Translations under genes and position numbers: made by a program
Notes under the pieces: generated by a model
What the model saw: the letters and a program-made list of their open reading frames with translations, nothing else
Told to the model about the DNA's origin: nothing
Database searches by the model: none
From: Roseateles subflavus
GTDB lineage: Bacteria > Pseudomonadota > Gammaproteobacteria > Burkholderiales > Burkholderiaceae_C
Length of the DNA stretch: 64,000 bases
Reading direction: 5' to 3'
Assembly: GCF_030285365.1 (NCBI RefSeq)
Contig: NZ_JASVDS010000005.1
Location: 186,001 to 250,000, forward strand
Shown here: in pieces, positions 37,241 through 45,645 of the stretch
How the letters are laid out: each line of letters opens with the position of its first letter
How positions within the stretch are numbered: the first letter of the stretch is position 1

Positions 37241-38035
37241 ATGAACAACGTTGTGAAGATCCGCACCCCGGAAGAGATCGCCAAGGCCCGCGAGGCCGCC
37301 GGCCTGGTGGCCCAGGTGCTGGCCATGATCGGCGAGCACGTGAAGCCCGGCGTCAGCACGGAGGACCTGGACCGGATCTGCCATGACTTCATCGTCCATG
37401 AGCTGAAGGTCATCCCGGCCAATGTCGGCTATCACGGCTTCCCCAAGACCATCTGCGCCTCGGTCAATGACGTCGTCTGCCATGGCATCCCGACGCCGGC
37501 CAAGATCCTGAAGAACGGCGACATCGTCAACATCGACGTGGCCATCATCAAGGACGGCTGGTTCGGGGACAGCAGCCGCATGTTCTTCGCGGGCGAGCCC
37601 AAGCTGCATGCCCGCCGGCTCGTGAACACCTGCTACGAGGCGATGTGCGCCGGCATCCGCCAGGTGAAGCCGGGCGCGACGCTGGGCGATGTCGGCCATG
37701 CCATCCAGAGCATCGCCTTCCGCGACGGCTACAGCGTCGTGCGCGAGTACGGCGGCCACGGCATCGGCGACATCTACCATGACGCCCCGCACGTGAACCA
37801 CTTCGGCCGCCCTGGCGAAGGGGTGAAGCTGGTGCCGGGCATGATCTTCACCATCGAGCCCATGATCAACGCCGGGCGCCGCGAGGTGAAGGAAATGAAG
37901 GACGGCTGGACCGTCGTCACCAAGGACCGCTCGCTGTCCGCCCAGTGGGAGCACATGGTGCTCGTCACGGACACGGGTTTCGAGGTCCTCACCACCTGGC
38001 CGGACGGCCTGGGGGCCTATCCGCCCATCGCCTGA
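37241..38035 (+). CDS. map: Methionine aminopeptidase type I
   Basis: Removes initiator methionine. The 264-residue protein starts MNNVVKIRTPEEIAKAREAA. It has the metal ligands of the pita-bread fold in NIDVAIIKDGWFGDSSRMF (two aspartates), GGHGIGDIYHDAPHV (His), FTIEPMIN (Glu) and SAQWEHMVLV (Glu). I chose the ATG at 37241; an upstream in-frame start would translate the tRNA terminator. Confidence 0.96.
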   Translation: MNNVVKIRTPEEIAKAREAAGLVAQVLAMIGEHVKPGVSTEDLDRICHDFIVHELKVIPANVGYHGFPKTICASVNDVVCHGIPTPAKILKNGDIVNIDVAIIKDGWFGDSSRMFFAGEPKLHARRLVNTCYEAMCAGIRQVKPGATLGDVGHAIQSIAFRDGYSVVREYGGHGIGDIYHDAPHVNHFGRPGEGVKLVPGMIFTIEPMINAGRREVKEMKDGWTVVTKDRSLSAQWEHMVLVTDTGFEVLTTWPDGLGAYPPIA

Positions 38036-38216
38036 GCGGGTCTGGGTGCCGGCCGCCGTGCGATGGCCGGCTCCGGTGTCCCTGCTACGGCGCCGGCTCT
38101 GCGCTGATTTCGCGTGGAGGCGGTCAGCGGGCGCGCCGCTGGCGCGTTAGTGCAGGATGCGGGACTCAACGGCCGTGCCGTTGCGAGTCCGTGACCGTCC
38201 TGACCCCGGAGTGCCC

Positions 38217-38840
38217 ATGATGCTGCTGCCCGCCCTGCCTGCCTGTGCCCGACGTGCCATGGCGCTGTCCTTGTTCCTGAGCCTCCCCGCGCTGGCCTTT
38301 GCGCAGGTCCAGTGCACCGATGCCGACGGGCGCGTCGTCTACCAGCAGGCGCCCTGCGCGGCCGGACAGCAGCAACGGACGCTCGCGCCGCTGCCCGCGC
38401 CGCTGACCGTGCCCTCCACACCGTCGCTGACGCCCTCGGGCAGCGGCAGCCCGCGCGCCGGGCTGCGCAGCGTCGGGCCGCTGCCGGCCGTCGGCGACGT
38501 CGGCCCGGTGAGCGTCGGCATGACGCAAGCGCAGGTGCTGGCCGTCCTCGGGCAACCCGATCGCTCGCGAACGGTGCAGGACGGCGCCAGCGTCTACAGC
38601 CATTGGAGCTACCAGCGGGAGAGCAGCCGCGTGGTGGTGGTGATGGAGCGCGGCGTGGTCCGCGCCGTGCAGGCGGACGAGGGCGCGCCGGCACCCTGGG
38701 CGCCCGCGCCGCGGGCCTGCGCGTCGGCGGCCGAGATCCGCGAGATCGAGATCGACATCAGCAAGATTCAGAACCGTGACAACCCGCTCGTGCAACAGGC
38801 GCTGCATCGGCGCCTGAGCGACGCCCGCGCCTGCCGCTGA
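38217..38840 (+). CDS. Exported DUF4124-like protein with SmpA-like repeat
   Basis: A 207-residue protein with a signal peptide (cleavage likely after ALAFA). CTDADGRVVYQQAPCAAGQQ resembles the DUF4124 motif of small periplasmic proteins. After a Pro/Ser linker, VSVGMTQAQVLAVLGQPDRS with the following YQRES region resembles the SmpA/OmlA-type fold. Four cysteines could form disulfides. I chose the first of two adjacent ATGs because GGAG precedes it. Convergent with the MocR gene, only 5 bp apart. Function unknown. Confidence 0.75.
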   Translation: MMLLPALPACARRAMALSLFLSLPALAFAQVQCTDADGRVVYQQAPCAAGQQQRTLAPLPAPLTVPSTPSLTPSGSGSPRAGLRSVGPLPAVGDVGPVSVGMTQAQVLAVLGQPDRSRTVQDGASVYSHWSYQRESSRVVVVMERGVVRAVQADEGAPAPWAPAPRACASAAEIREIEIDISKIQNRDNPLVQQALHRRLSDARACR

Positions 38841-38845
38841 GCCGG

Positions 38846-40351
38846 CTAGCCGATCTCCGGCCGCCAGGCCTGGGCCAGGCGCGCGACCGCGTCGCCCAGG
38901 CCCGCTGCGCTCACGGCCGCGAAACCCAGCACCAGCCCGGCGCGCGCCGAGCTGTCCGGCAGACCGCCGACGCGCCGCATCGCCCCGACCTCGAGCCGTG
39001 CCCGCACGGCCGCCTCGGTCAGGCGCTGCTCGAGGGCCGCGCTGGGCAGCGGCAGGTAGGCGTGCAGCCCCGCCTCCGGCGCCGGCAGGGGCAGGCCCAG
39101 CGGGGCGATGTGCCGGCCCCAGGCGTCGAGCAGGGCGTCGCGCCGCTCCCGGGCCGCACGGCGCATGCGCCGCACGTGGCGCAGGAAGTGCCCCTCGGCG
39201 ATGAAGGCGGCCATCACCTGCTGGTCCATGCAGGCGCTGTGCCGGTCCAGCACCGAACGCAGGCGGGCGAGTGTCGGCAGCCAGGCCGGCGGGGCCACGA
39301 GGTAGCCCAGGCGCAGGCCCGGGAACATCAGCTTGGACAGGCTGCCCACATAGAGCGTCCGTCCGGCGGTGTCCAGGCTCGCGAGCGGTGCCAGCGGCAG
39401 GCCGACATGGCGGTACTCGCTGTCGTAGTCGTCCTCGAGGATCCAGGCCTGCTGCCGGCGGGCCCAGGCGAGCAGATCCAGCCGGCGCTGCAGGCTCATC
39501 GCCACGCCCGTGGGGAACTGGTGGGAGGGCGTGACATAGAGCAGCCGGCAGCGCGACCCGAGCGCCTCCAGGGCCGCGGGGCGCAGGCCCTCGGCGTCGA
39601 CTGGCACGTGATGCACCCGGGTGGCCTGCAGGGCCAGCGCGGCGGCGGCGGAGCGGTAGCCGGGCGATTCCGTGGCCGCTTCGTCGCCCGGCCCCAGCAG
39701 GGCCAGGGCCGCCAGCGCGATGCCCTGCTGCGCCCCGCCGGTGATGAGGATCTGCTCGGCGCTGCAGGGCAGGCCCCGGGCGCTGCGCAGGTAGTCCGCC
39801 AGCCACTCGCGCAGCGCCGGGAGGCCCGCCGGATCGCCGTAGGCCAGATCGCTGACGCTGTGCCGTCGCCAGGCGCGTGCCTGCAGTCGTGACCACAGGG
39901 CGGCCGGGAACAGGTCCATGGCGGGGCTGCCCCAGCGGAAGGCCCGCACCGGGCCGTCCGGTGTGCGGGACGGCGTGAAGTGCTGGAGAGCCTGCCAGCG
40001 CGGGGTCTGCGGCTCGGGGGCCTGGGCCGGCGCTGTCGCGCGCGAGGGCGGCCGTGCCAGGGGCGAAGCCATCTGGGCCAAGGGCGGCGTCACGTAGCTG
40101 CCGTCGCCGACCCGGCTGCTGATCAGGCCTTCGTCCAGCAGATGCTCGAAGGCGCGGACCACCGTGTTGCGAGAGACGCCCAGCGCCGCTGCCAGATCCC
40201 GCGTGGCCGGCATGCGCGCACCGGCCGGCAGCTGGCCCTGGAGCATGCGCTGGCGCAGCTGCTCGACCAGCTGGCGTGCCAGCGGGCCGGGCCCGTCCAG
40301 CCGGATGCCGGCAACGTCGAAGGGCAGGGCGGGCAGAGGCGGCGAGTTCAT
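38846..40351 (-). CDS. MocR-family GntR/aminotransferase-like regulator
   Basis: A 501-residue chimera. The N-terminal winged helix-turn-helix (about 12-85) has ARMPATRDLAAALGVSRNTV. A class I aminotransferase-like domain follows with TGGAQQG, LEDDYDSEYR and the PLP lysine in VGSLSKLMFPG (Lys340). MocR proteins use PLP or an amino compound as effector; some (PdxR) control vitamin B6 synthesis. It diverges from a PaiB-like gene across 113 bp with ATTGG-containing repeats, so it probably regulates that gene and the acetyltransferase after it. Confidence 0.9.
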   Translation of the reverse strand: MNSPPLPALPFDVAGIRLDGPGPLARQLVEQLRQRMLQGQLPAGARMPATRDLAAALGVSRNTVVRAFEHLLDEGLISSRVGDGSYVTPPLAQMASPLARPPSRATAPAQAPEPQTPRWQALQHFTPSRTPDGPVRAFRWGSPAMDLFPAALWSRLQARAWRRHSVSDLAYGDPAGLPALREWLADYLRSARGLPCSAEQILITGGAQQGIALAALALLGPGDEAATESPGYRSAAAALALQATRVHHVPVDAEGLRPAALEALGSRCRLLYVTPSHQFPTGVAMSLQRRLDLLAWARRQQAWILEDDYDSEYRHVGLPLAPLASLDTAGRTLYVGSLSKLMFPGLRLGYLVAPPAWLPTLARLRSVLDRHSACMDQQVMAAFIAEGHFLRHVRRMRRAARERRDALLDAWGRHIAPLGLPLPAPEAGLHAYLPLPSAALEQRLTEAAVRARLEVGAMRRVGGLPDSSARAGLVLGFAAVSAAGLGDAVARLAQAWRPEIG

Positions 40352-40354
40352 GGT

Positions 40355-40401
40355 ATTGGTCCGTCCGATATTGATTGAATTGGCTCTTTGATCGTACCAA
40401 T
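40355..40401. promoter_or_regulatory. Candidate MocR operator region
   Basis: ATTGG at 40355-40359 and again at 40379-40383 (24 bp apart, direct), plus inverted ACCAAT at 40396-40401. MocR regulators usually bind direct repeats in such divergent regions. Confidence 0.4.
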
Positions 40402-40464
40402 GCGCGGCCTATGCTTCGTTCGAAATCGTCACCGACTCCGCCCCGAACCCCTACCTACAGCCGC

Positions 40465-41082
40465 ATGTACACCCCCCCGCACTTCCAGCTCGACGACCCC
40501 TCCCTGCAGCGCCAGCTGGTGCAGGCCCACCCGCTCGCGCTGCTCGTGGCGGCCGATGCCCGCGACGCCGCGGCGCCGGCTCTCGCGCTGCACCTGCCCA
40601 TGGTGTGGGTCGACGACGGGGAGCAATCGTGGCTCGAGGGTCATCTGGCGCGTGCCAATCCGCACCTGGCGGGCCTGGCCGAGGGGCAGGCCGTCCGTCT
40701 CGTCTTCACCGGGCCGGATGCCTACGTGTCACCCGCCCACTACGACAGCCCGCGCAACGTCCCGACCTGGAACTACCTGGCGCTGGAGGTGCTCGGCACG
40801 CTGCATCGCGTGGACGACGCGCTGTCCAAGGACCGGCTTCTCAAGCGCCTGATCGAGCCGCGGGATCCGGCCTATGTCGCGCAATGGCAGGGCCTGCCGG
40901 AGGACTTCCAGCGGAGCCTGCTGGGGGCGATCGTCGGCCTGCGCGTGGCGGTGCAGTCCGTGCAGGGCAAGGCCAAGCTGAGCCAGAACCGCGCGGCCGG
41001 CGAGCGGCAGCGGCTGATCGAGCATTTCGAGGCCGGTTCCTCGCCCGCCATGGCGCGCTGGATGCGGCAGCTGGGCCTGTGA
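40465..41082 (+). CDS. PaiB-family FMN-binding protein
   Basis: A 205-residue FMN-binding split-barrel protein starting MYTPPHFQLDDPSLQRQLVQ. Conserved PaiB segments LHLPMVWV, GHLARANPH, YVSPAHY and VPTWNYLALEVLG appear in order. Bacillus PaiB is named a negative regulator of sporulation and protease genes. The biochemical role is unclear. MocR-PaiB-acetyltransferase neighbourhoods recall the paiA/paiB polyamine acetyltransferase pair. Confidence 0.87.
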   Translation: MYTPPHFQLDDPSLQRQLVQAHPLALLVAADARDAAAPALALHLPMVWVDDGEQSWLEGHLARANPHLAGLAEGQAVRLVFTGPDAYVSPAHYDSPRNVPTWNYLALEVLGTLHRVDDALSKDRLLKRLIEPRDPAYVAQWQGLPEDFQRSLLGAIVGLRVAVQSVQGKAKLSQNRAAGERQRLIEHFEAGSSPAMARWMRQLGL

Positions 41083-41120
41083 GCCCGTCCCTTCATCATC
41101 AACCGTTTCCTGACAGCATC

Positions 41121-41717
41121 ATGGCAAGACCTGACCCCCTGGACATCCGCCCTGTCGTTCTCACCGGCCGTCTCGTGCAGCTGGAGCCCCTGAGCCTGGG
41201 CCACGTCGAGGGCCTGTGCGTGCATGGCCTCGATCCGCAGCTGTGGCGCTGGATCCCGAGCAGCGTGGGCACGGCGGCTGAGATGCGCGCCTACGTGGAG
41301 GCGGCCCTGGCCGAGCAGGCACGCGGCCTGGCCCTGCCCTTCGTGATCCGGGACCGCGGCACGGGCGAGCTCGTGGGCAACACGCGCTTCGGCAACATCT
41401 CGGCGGCGGACCGCCGCCTGGAGATCGGCTGGACCTGGGTGGCGGCCCGGCACCAGCGCACGGGCGTCAACACCGAGGCCAAGACCCTGCTGCTGACCCA
41501 TGCCTTCGAGACGCTGGGGGCCCATCGCGTGGAGCTCAAGACCGATGCGCTCAATGAGAAGTCCCGCACTGCCATCGCGCGCATCGGCGCCGTGCAGGAG
41601 GGCATCTTCCGCCGGCACATCGTGTGCGCCTCCGGCCGGGTGCGCGACACCGTCTACTTCTCCATCATCGACAGCGAGTGGCCGGCCGTGAAGGCCAGGC
41701 TCGCGGGCATGGCCTGA
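41121..41717 (+). CDS. GNAT-family N-acetyltransferase
   Basis: A 198-residue RimJ/RimL-like acetyltransferase. The acetyl-CoA site is around HQRTGVNTEAKTLLLTHAFE, preceded by strands with LVGNTRFGNISAADRRLEIG. KTDALNEKSRTAIARIGAVQ leads into the last strand pair. It starts 38 bp after the PaiB-like gene. The substrate is unknown; polyamines or amino acids would fit the context but this is inference. Confidence 0.85.
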   Translation: MARPDPLDIRPVVLTGRLVQLEPLSLGHVEGLCVHGLDPQLWRWIPSSVGTAAEMRAYVEAALAEQARGLALPFVIRDRGTGELVGNTRFGNISAADRRLEIGWTWVAARHQRTGVNTEAKTLLLTHAFETLGAHRVELKTDALNEKSRTAIARIGAVQEGIFRRHIVCASGRVRDTVYFSIIDSEWPAVKARLAGMA

Positions 41718-41768
41718 GGCCGCGCGCCGGCGGCCGCCCGGCACCTTGCCGGGCCGGCCGTCCGCCCA

Positions 41769-41795
41769 CGAAAAAGCCCGCACGAGGCGGGCTTT
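41769..41795 (-). terminator. Terminator of etfQO, shared with the acetyltransferase
   Basis: AAAGCCCGC and GCGGGCTTT stem with a 5-nt loop. On the minus strand it is followed by TTTTTCG just beyond the etfQO stop. It lies between the convergent genes. Confidence 0.85.
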
Positions 41796-41815
41796 CCTTG
41801 GGGAGGCGGGGGCGC

Positions 41816-43501
41816 TTACATGCCCGCGTAGTTCGGGCCGCCGCCACCTTCCGGCGTGATCCAGACGATGTTCTGCGTCGGGTCCTTGATGTCGCAGGTC
41901 TTGCAGTGCACGCAGTTCTGCGCGTTGATCTGCAGGCGGTCGCTGTTGTCCTCGTTCTTCACGAACTCGTACACACCGGCCGGGCAGTAGCGGCTCTCCG
42001 GACCGGCGAACTTGGCCAGGTTGAGCGTCACCGGCACGCTGGCGTCCTTGAGGGTCAGGTGGACCGGCTGGTCTTCCGCGTGGTTGGTGTTGGAGATGAA
42101 CACCGAGGAGAGGCGGTCGAAGGTCAGCTTGCCGTCGGGCTTGGGGTAGTCGATCTTGGCGCACTCCGCGGCCGGACGCAGGTACACGTGGTCCGGCAGC
42201 TCGCGGCGGATCGTCCAGGGCGGGCTCTTGAAGCCGAGCTTGGGCAGCAGCCACTGCTCGATGCCCGTCATCAGCGTGCCGACGGTGTTGCCCTTCTTGA
42301 ACCACTGCTTGAAGTTGCGCGAGCGGTCCAGCTCCTCGTGCAGCCAGCTCTTCTCGAAGGCCGCGGGGTAGGCGCTCAGCTCGTCGTGCTGACGGCCAGC
42401 GGTGACGGCCTCGAAGGCGGCCTCGGCGGCCAGCATGCCGGTCTTGATGGCGGCATGGCTGCCCTTGATGCGGGCGGCGTTCAGGTAGCCGGCATCGCAG
42501 CCCACGAGCGCGCCGCCGGGGAAGACCTGCTTGGGCAGGGACAGCAGGCCGCCGGCCGTGATGGCGCGGGCACCGTAGCCGATGCGCTTGCCGCCCTCGA
42601 TGTGCGGGCGGATGCTCGGGTGCGTCTTCCAGCGCTGCATTTCCTCGAAGGGCGAGAGCCAGGGGTTCTTGTAGTCGAGGCCGACCACATAGCCCAGCGT
42701 GACCTTGTTGCCTTCCAGGTGGTAGAGGAAGCCGCCGCCGTAGGTCTCGTGGTCCGCGGGCCAGCCGGCGGTGTGCACCACCAGGCCGGGCTTGGCCTGG
42801 CCGGCCGGCACTTCCCACAGTTCCTTGATGCCGATGGCGTAGGACTGCGGGTCCTTGCCGGCATCCAGCTGGAACTTGGCGATCAGCTGCTTGCCCAGGT
42901 GGCCGCGGGCGCCCTCGGCGAAGATGGTGTACTTGCCCAGCAGCTCCATGCCCAGCTGGAAGCCGTCGTGCGGCTCGCCGTCCCGGCCGACGCCGACGTT
43001 GCCCGTGGCCACGCCACGCACGCTGCCGTCCTCACCGTAGACGATCTCGGCGGCGGTGAAGCCGGGGAAGATCTCCACGCCCAGGGCTTCGGCCTGCTCG
43101 CCCAGCCACTTGGTGACGGCGCCCAGCGAGATCACGTAGTTGCCGTGGTTGTGGAAGCACTCGGGGATGAGCCACTGCGGCGTGTCGCGCGCGCCGTCCT
43201 GCGAGAGGAACAGCACCTGGTCGGCCGACACCGGCTGGTTCAGCGGCGCGCCCAGCTCCTTCCAGTTGGGGAAGAGCTCGGTGATCGCGCGCGGGTCCAT
43301 CACGGCGCCCGAGAGGATGTGCGCGCCGGGCTCGGAACCCTTCTCCAGCACCACGACCGACAGCTCCTGGCCCTTCTCGGCGGCCAGCTGCTTCAGACGG
43401 ATGGCCGTGGCCAGGCCGGCGGGGCCGCCGCCCACGACGACCACGTCGTATTCCATGTTCTCGCGTGGGCCGAACTGGGCCAGAAGTTCTTCGCTGGTCA
43501 T
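41816..43501 (-). CDS. Electron-transfer flavoprotein:ubiquinone oxidoreductase
   Basis: Passes electrons from acyl-CoA dehydrogenases, via ETF, to ubiquinone at the inner membrane. The 561-residue protein has an FAD-binding start (YDVVVVGGGPAGLATAIRLK), a ubiquinone-binding core and a C-terminal 4Fe-4S domain with CPAGVYEFV and NCVHCKTCDIKDP. Start at the ATG at 43501, preceded by GAAGGACACCCG. ETF subunit genes are not adjacent. The palindrome 96 bp upstream resembles operators of fatty-acid-responsive TetR regulators. Confidence 0.95.
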   Translation of the reverse strand: MTSEELLAQFGPRENMEYDVVVVGGGPAGLATAIRLKQLAAEKGQELSVVVLEKGSEPGAHILSGAVMDPRAITELFPNWKELGAPLNQPVSADQVLFLSQDGARDTPQWLIPECFHNHGNYVISLGAVTKWLGEQAEALGVEIFPGFTAAEIVYGEDGSVRGVATGNVGVGRDGEPHDGFQLGMELLGKYTIFAEGARGHLGKQLIAKFQLDAGKDPQSYAIGIKELWEVPAGQAKPGLVVHTAGWPADHETYGGGFLYHLEGNKVTLGYVVGLDYKNPWLSPFEEMQRWKTHPSIRPHIEGGKRIGYGARAITAGGLLSLPKQVFPGGALVGCDAGYLNAARIKGSHAAIKTGMLAAEAAFEAVTAGRQHDELSAYPAAFEKSWLHEELDRSRNFKQWFKKGNTVGTLMTGIEQWLLPKLGFKSPPWTIRRELPDHVYLRPAAECAKIDYPKPDGKLTFDRLSSVFISNTNHAEDQPVHLTLKDASVPVTLNLAKFAGPESRYCPAGVYEFVKNEDNSDRLQINAQNCVHCKTCDIKDPTQNIVWITPEGGGGPNYAGM

Positions 43502-43596
43502 CGGGTGTCCTTCAGGATTTGCAAATGGGGTTTGCCGCGCGGCAGGGCCAGGCCCCGACTTGGCACAATTGCGGCGCATTCTACTGGTGTGCAGAG

Positions 43597-43620
43597 AAAA
43601 TAGAACGATCGTGCTATTTT
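43597..43620. promoter_or_regulatory. 24-bp operator-like palindrome upstream of etfQO
   Basis: Arms AAAATAG and CTATTTT flank AACGATCGTG; only one of twelve base pairs is mismatched. It resembles, from memory, the sites of the betaproteobacterial TetR-type fatty-acid regulator FadP. It could also serve the divergent SDR gene 147 bp away. Confidence 0.6.
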
Positions 43621-43634
43621 TGTGGTGCCCGGCC

Positions 43635-43652
43635 CTAGAGCCGCGGCTCTAG
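43635..43652. repeat. Perfect 18-bp palindrome CTAGAGCCG/CGGCTCTAG
   Basis: A perfect two-fold repeat without loop or T run, 15 bp from the previous palindrome. Not a terminator; possibly another operator. Confidence 0.5.
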
Positions 43653-43766
43653 CCGGGTGGAGATCCCGATGGCGTGTGGCCGCCCATCGCGGACGGCAAG
43701 CCGGATGCCTTGGCCCTGCCGCCAGGGCTTAACATCCTCCCGGACATTGCATGAAGGATGTGATCC

Positions 43767-44549
43767 ATGAGCTACAGCATTGATCTGGCAGGGCGCGTCG
43801 CCCTGGTGACGGGCGCCAGCAGCGGCCTGGGCGCGCAGTTCGCGCGGACCCTGGCGAAGGCGGGTGCGGGCGTGGTCCTGGCGGGGCGACGCATCGAGCG
43901 CCTCAAGGATCTGCGCGCCGAGATCGAGGGATCGGGCGGCGACGCCCACGTCGTGGCCCTGGACGTCACGGACCTCGACTCCATCAAGGCGGCCGTGGCC
44001 CATGCCGAGACGGAGATGGGCACCATCGACATCCTCGTCAACAACTCCGGCGTGAGCACCACGCAGAAGCTCACCGACGTCTCCGTCGACGACTACGACT
44101 TCGTGATGGACACCAATGTGCGCGGCGCCTTCTTCGTGGCCCAGGAAGTGGGCAAGCGCATGCTGGCGCGAGCCCGCGGTGCGGCGCCGGGCACCTTCAC
44201 GGGCGGGCGCATCGTCAATATCGCCTCCATGGCGGGCCTGCGCGTGCTGAGCCAGATCGGCGTCTATTCCATGAGCAAGGCGGCGGTCATCCACATGACC
44301 CGCGCGATGGCGCTGGAGTGGGGCAAGTTCGGCATCAACGTCAACGCCATCTGCCCCGGCTACATCGACACCGAGATCAACCACCACCACTGGGGCACCG
44401 AGCAGGGGAAGAAGCTCATCGAGCTGCTGCCGCGCAAGCGCGTGGGGCACCCGCAGGACCTCGACACCACGCTGCTGATGCTGTGCGCCAACGAGAGCCA
44501 CTTCATCAACGGTGCCGTGATCCAGGCAGACGACGGCTTCGGAGTCTGA
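43767..44549 (+). CDS. SDR-family oxidoreductase
   Basis: A 260-residue classical short-chain dehydrogenase with TGASSGLG (15-22), NNSG (92-95), a catalytic Ser154, and Tyr167/Lys171 in YSMSK. NADP preference is suggested by the basic GRRIERL after the second strand. Insert residues 136-147 (ARGAAPGTFTGG) lengthen one loop. Its position opposite etfQO and a shared operator-like site suggest an acyl-CoA or fatty-acid substrate. It is followed after 3 bp by yceH. Confidence 0.87.
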   Translation: MSYSIDLAGRVALVTGASSGLGAQFARTLAKAGAGVVLAGRRIERLKDLRAEIEGSGGDAHVVALDVTDLDSIKAAVAHAETEMGTIDILVNNSGVSTTQKLTDVSVDDYDFVMDTNVRGAFFVAQEVGKRMLARARGAAPGTFTGGRIVNIASMAGLRVLSQIGVYSMSKAAVIHMTRAMALEWGKFGINVNAICPGYIDTEINHHHWGTEQGKKLIELLPRKRVGHPQDLDTTLLMLCANESHFINGAVIQADDGFGV

Positions 44550-44552
44550 TCG

Positions 44553-45191
44553 ATGAGCCTGCGTGATCTGAGCGCCGCCGAGGCGCGCGTGCTGGCCGTG
44601 CTGGTCGAGAAGCAGCACACCGTGCCGGACAGCTACCCGATGTCCCTCAACGCCCTGACCCAGGGCTGCAACCAGAAGACGGCGCGTGACCCGGTCATGA
44701 ACCTGAGCGAGCCCGAGGTGCTGGACGCGCTCAACGAGCTCAAGGGCATGAGCCTGGTGCACGAGGTGAGCGGCAGCCGCGTCGTCCGCTTCGAGCACAA
44801 CCTGCGGCGCGTCTACGGCGTGCCGGGCCAGGCCGAGGCCCTGCTGACCGTGCTGATGCTGCGCGGCCCGCTGACGGCGGCGGAGCTGCGGCTCAACACC
44901 GAGCGCCTGCACCGCTTCGCCGACATCTCGTCCGTGGAGGGCTTCCTGGACGAGCTGGCGGCGCGCGAGCCCGCCCTGGCCGTGAAGCTGCCCCGCGCGC
45001 CGGGCGCCCGGGAGCAGCGCTGGGCGCACCAGCTGTGCGGGGCGGTGTCCGCCGATCTGCTGCAGGCCGCACCCGCGGAGGGCCGGGCTGCGGGCGCGCG
45101 CGACGAGGAACTGCAGCAGCTGCGTGCCGAGGTGGACACGCTCAAGGCCCAGGTCGCCCGCCTGATGGCGGAGCTGGGGCTGCAGGGCTGA
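44553..45191 (+). CDS. YceH-family protein (DUF480)
   Basis: A 212-residue protein starting MSLRDLSAAEARVLAVLVEK. It has the conserved double winged-helix of the YceH family (PMSLNALTQGCNQKTARDPV, then MLRGPLTAAELRLNTERLH). A C-terminal coiled coil runs from about 180 to 208. YceH has no settled function. It is probably co-transcribed with the SDR gene. Confidence 0.9.
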   Translation: MSLRDLSAAEARVLAVLVEKQHTVPDSYPMSLNALTQGCNQKTARDPVMNLSEPEVLDALNELKGMSLVHEVSGSRVVRFEHNLRRVYGVPGQAEALLTVLMLRGPLTAAELRLNTERLHRFADISSVEGFLDELAAREPALAVKLPRAPGAREQRWAHQLCGAVSADLLQAAPAEGRAAGARDEELQQLRAEVDTLKAQVARLMAELGLQG

Positions 45192-45338
45192 GCGCCGTCG
45201 GCACCCGTCGCGGAGCCTGCCCGAGGGGCGGGCCGCGCCCGACGGGCGCCGTGCGATTGCCGATCCTGCCGCGAGGAGTGCGCGGCCCGCAGCGGCCGGC
45301 CTGCCGCCTACACTGCGGGCCTCAACAAGGGGATCCGC

Positions 45339-45599
45339 ATGAACAAGAAGATGTCTGCCTGGCTGATGCTGGGCGCCTTTGTCGCTGTCTCGGGCCTGAG
45401 TGCCTGCGCCGGAACGCCGGACACGCCGGAGGAGCAGAAGGCCCGCGCCGAGCGCGAGGAGCCGGAGTACCTCACCGGCTCGCGTCTGCCGCGCAAGAAC
45501 CGCGACACGCCCTCCGGCATCCAGGTGACCAATGGCGAGAGCCTGTCCAAGCAGACGTCCCAGGCCGGTCGTTCCATGACCCCTTCCGGCCCTCGCTGA
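45339..45599 (+). CDS. Small lipoprotein, function unknown
   Basis: An 86-residue protein with a lipoprotein signal peptide and lipobox LSAC (the cysteine near residue 23 would be acylated). A charged mature part rich in Glu, Arg and Ser follows, with no recognised domain. AAGGGG precedes the ATG. Monocistronic. Confidence 0.7.
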   Translation: MNKKMSAWLMLGAFVAVSGLSACAGTPDTPEEQKARAEREEPEYLTGSRLPRKNRDTPSGIQVTNGESLSKQTSQAGRSMTPSGPR

Positions 45600-45645
45600 T
45601 CCCCGCTCAGGGCGAGGCGGCGGGCGGCACTGCTACAGTGCCGCC

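Noticed and set aside
37033-37422. Minus-strand frame antisense to tRNA-Ser containing an AETEGFEPS-like peptide
   Set aside because: This is the familiar spurious translation of tRNA complement.
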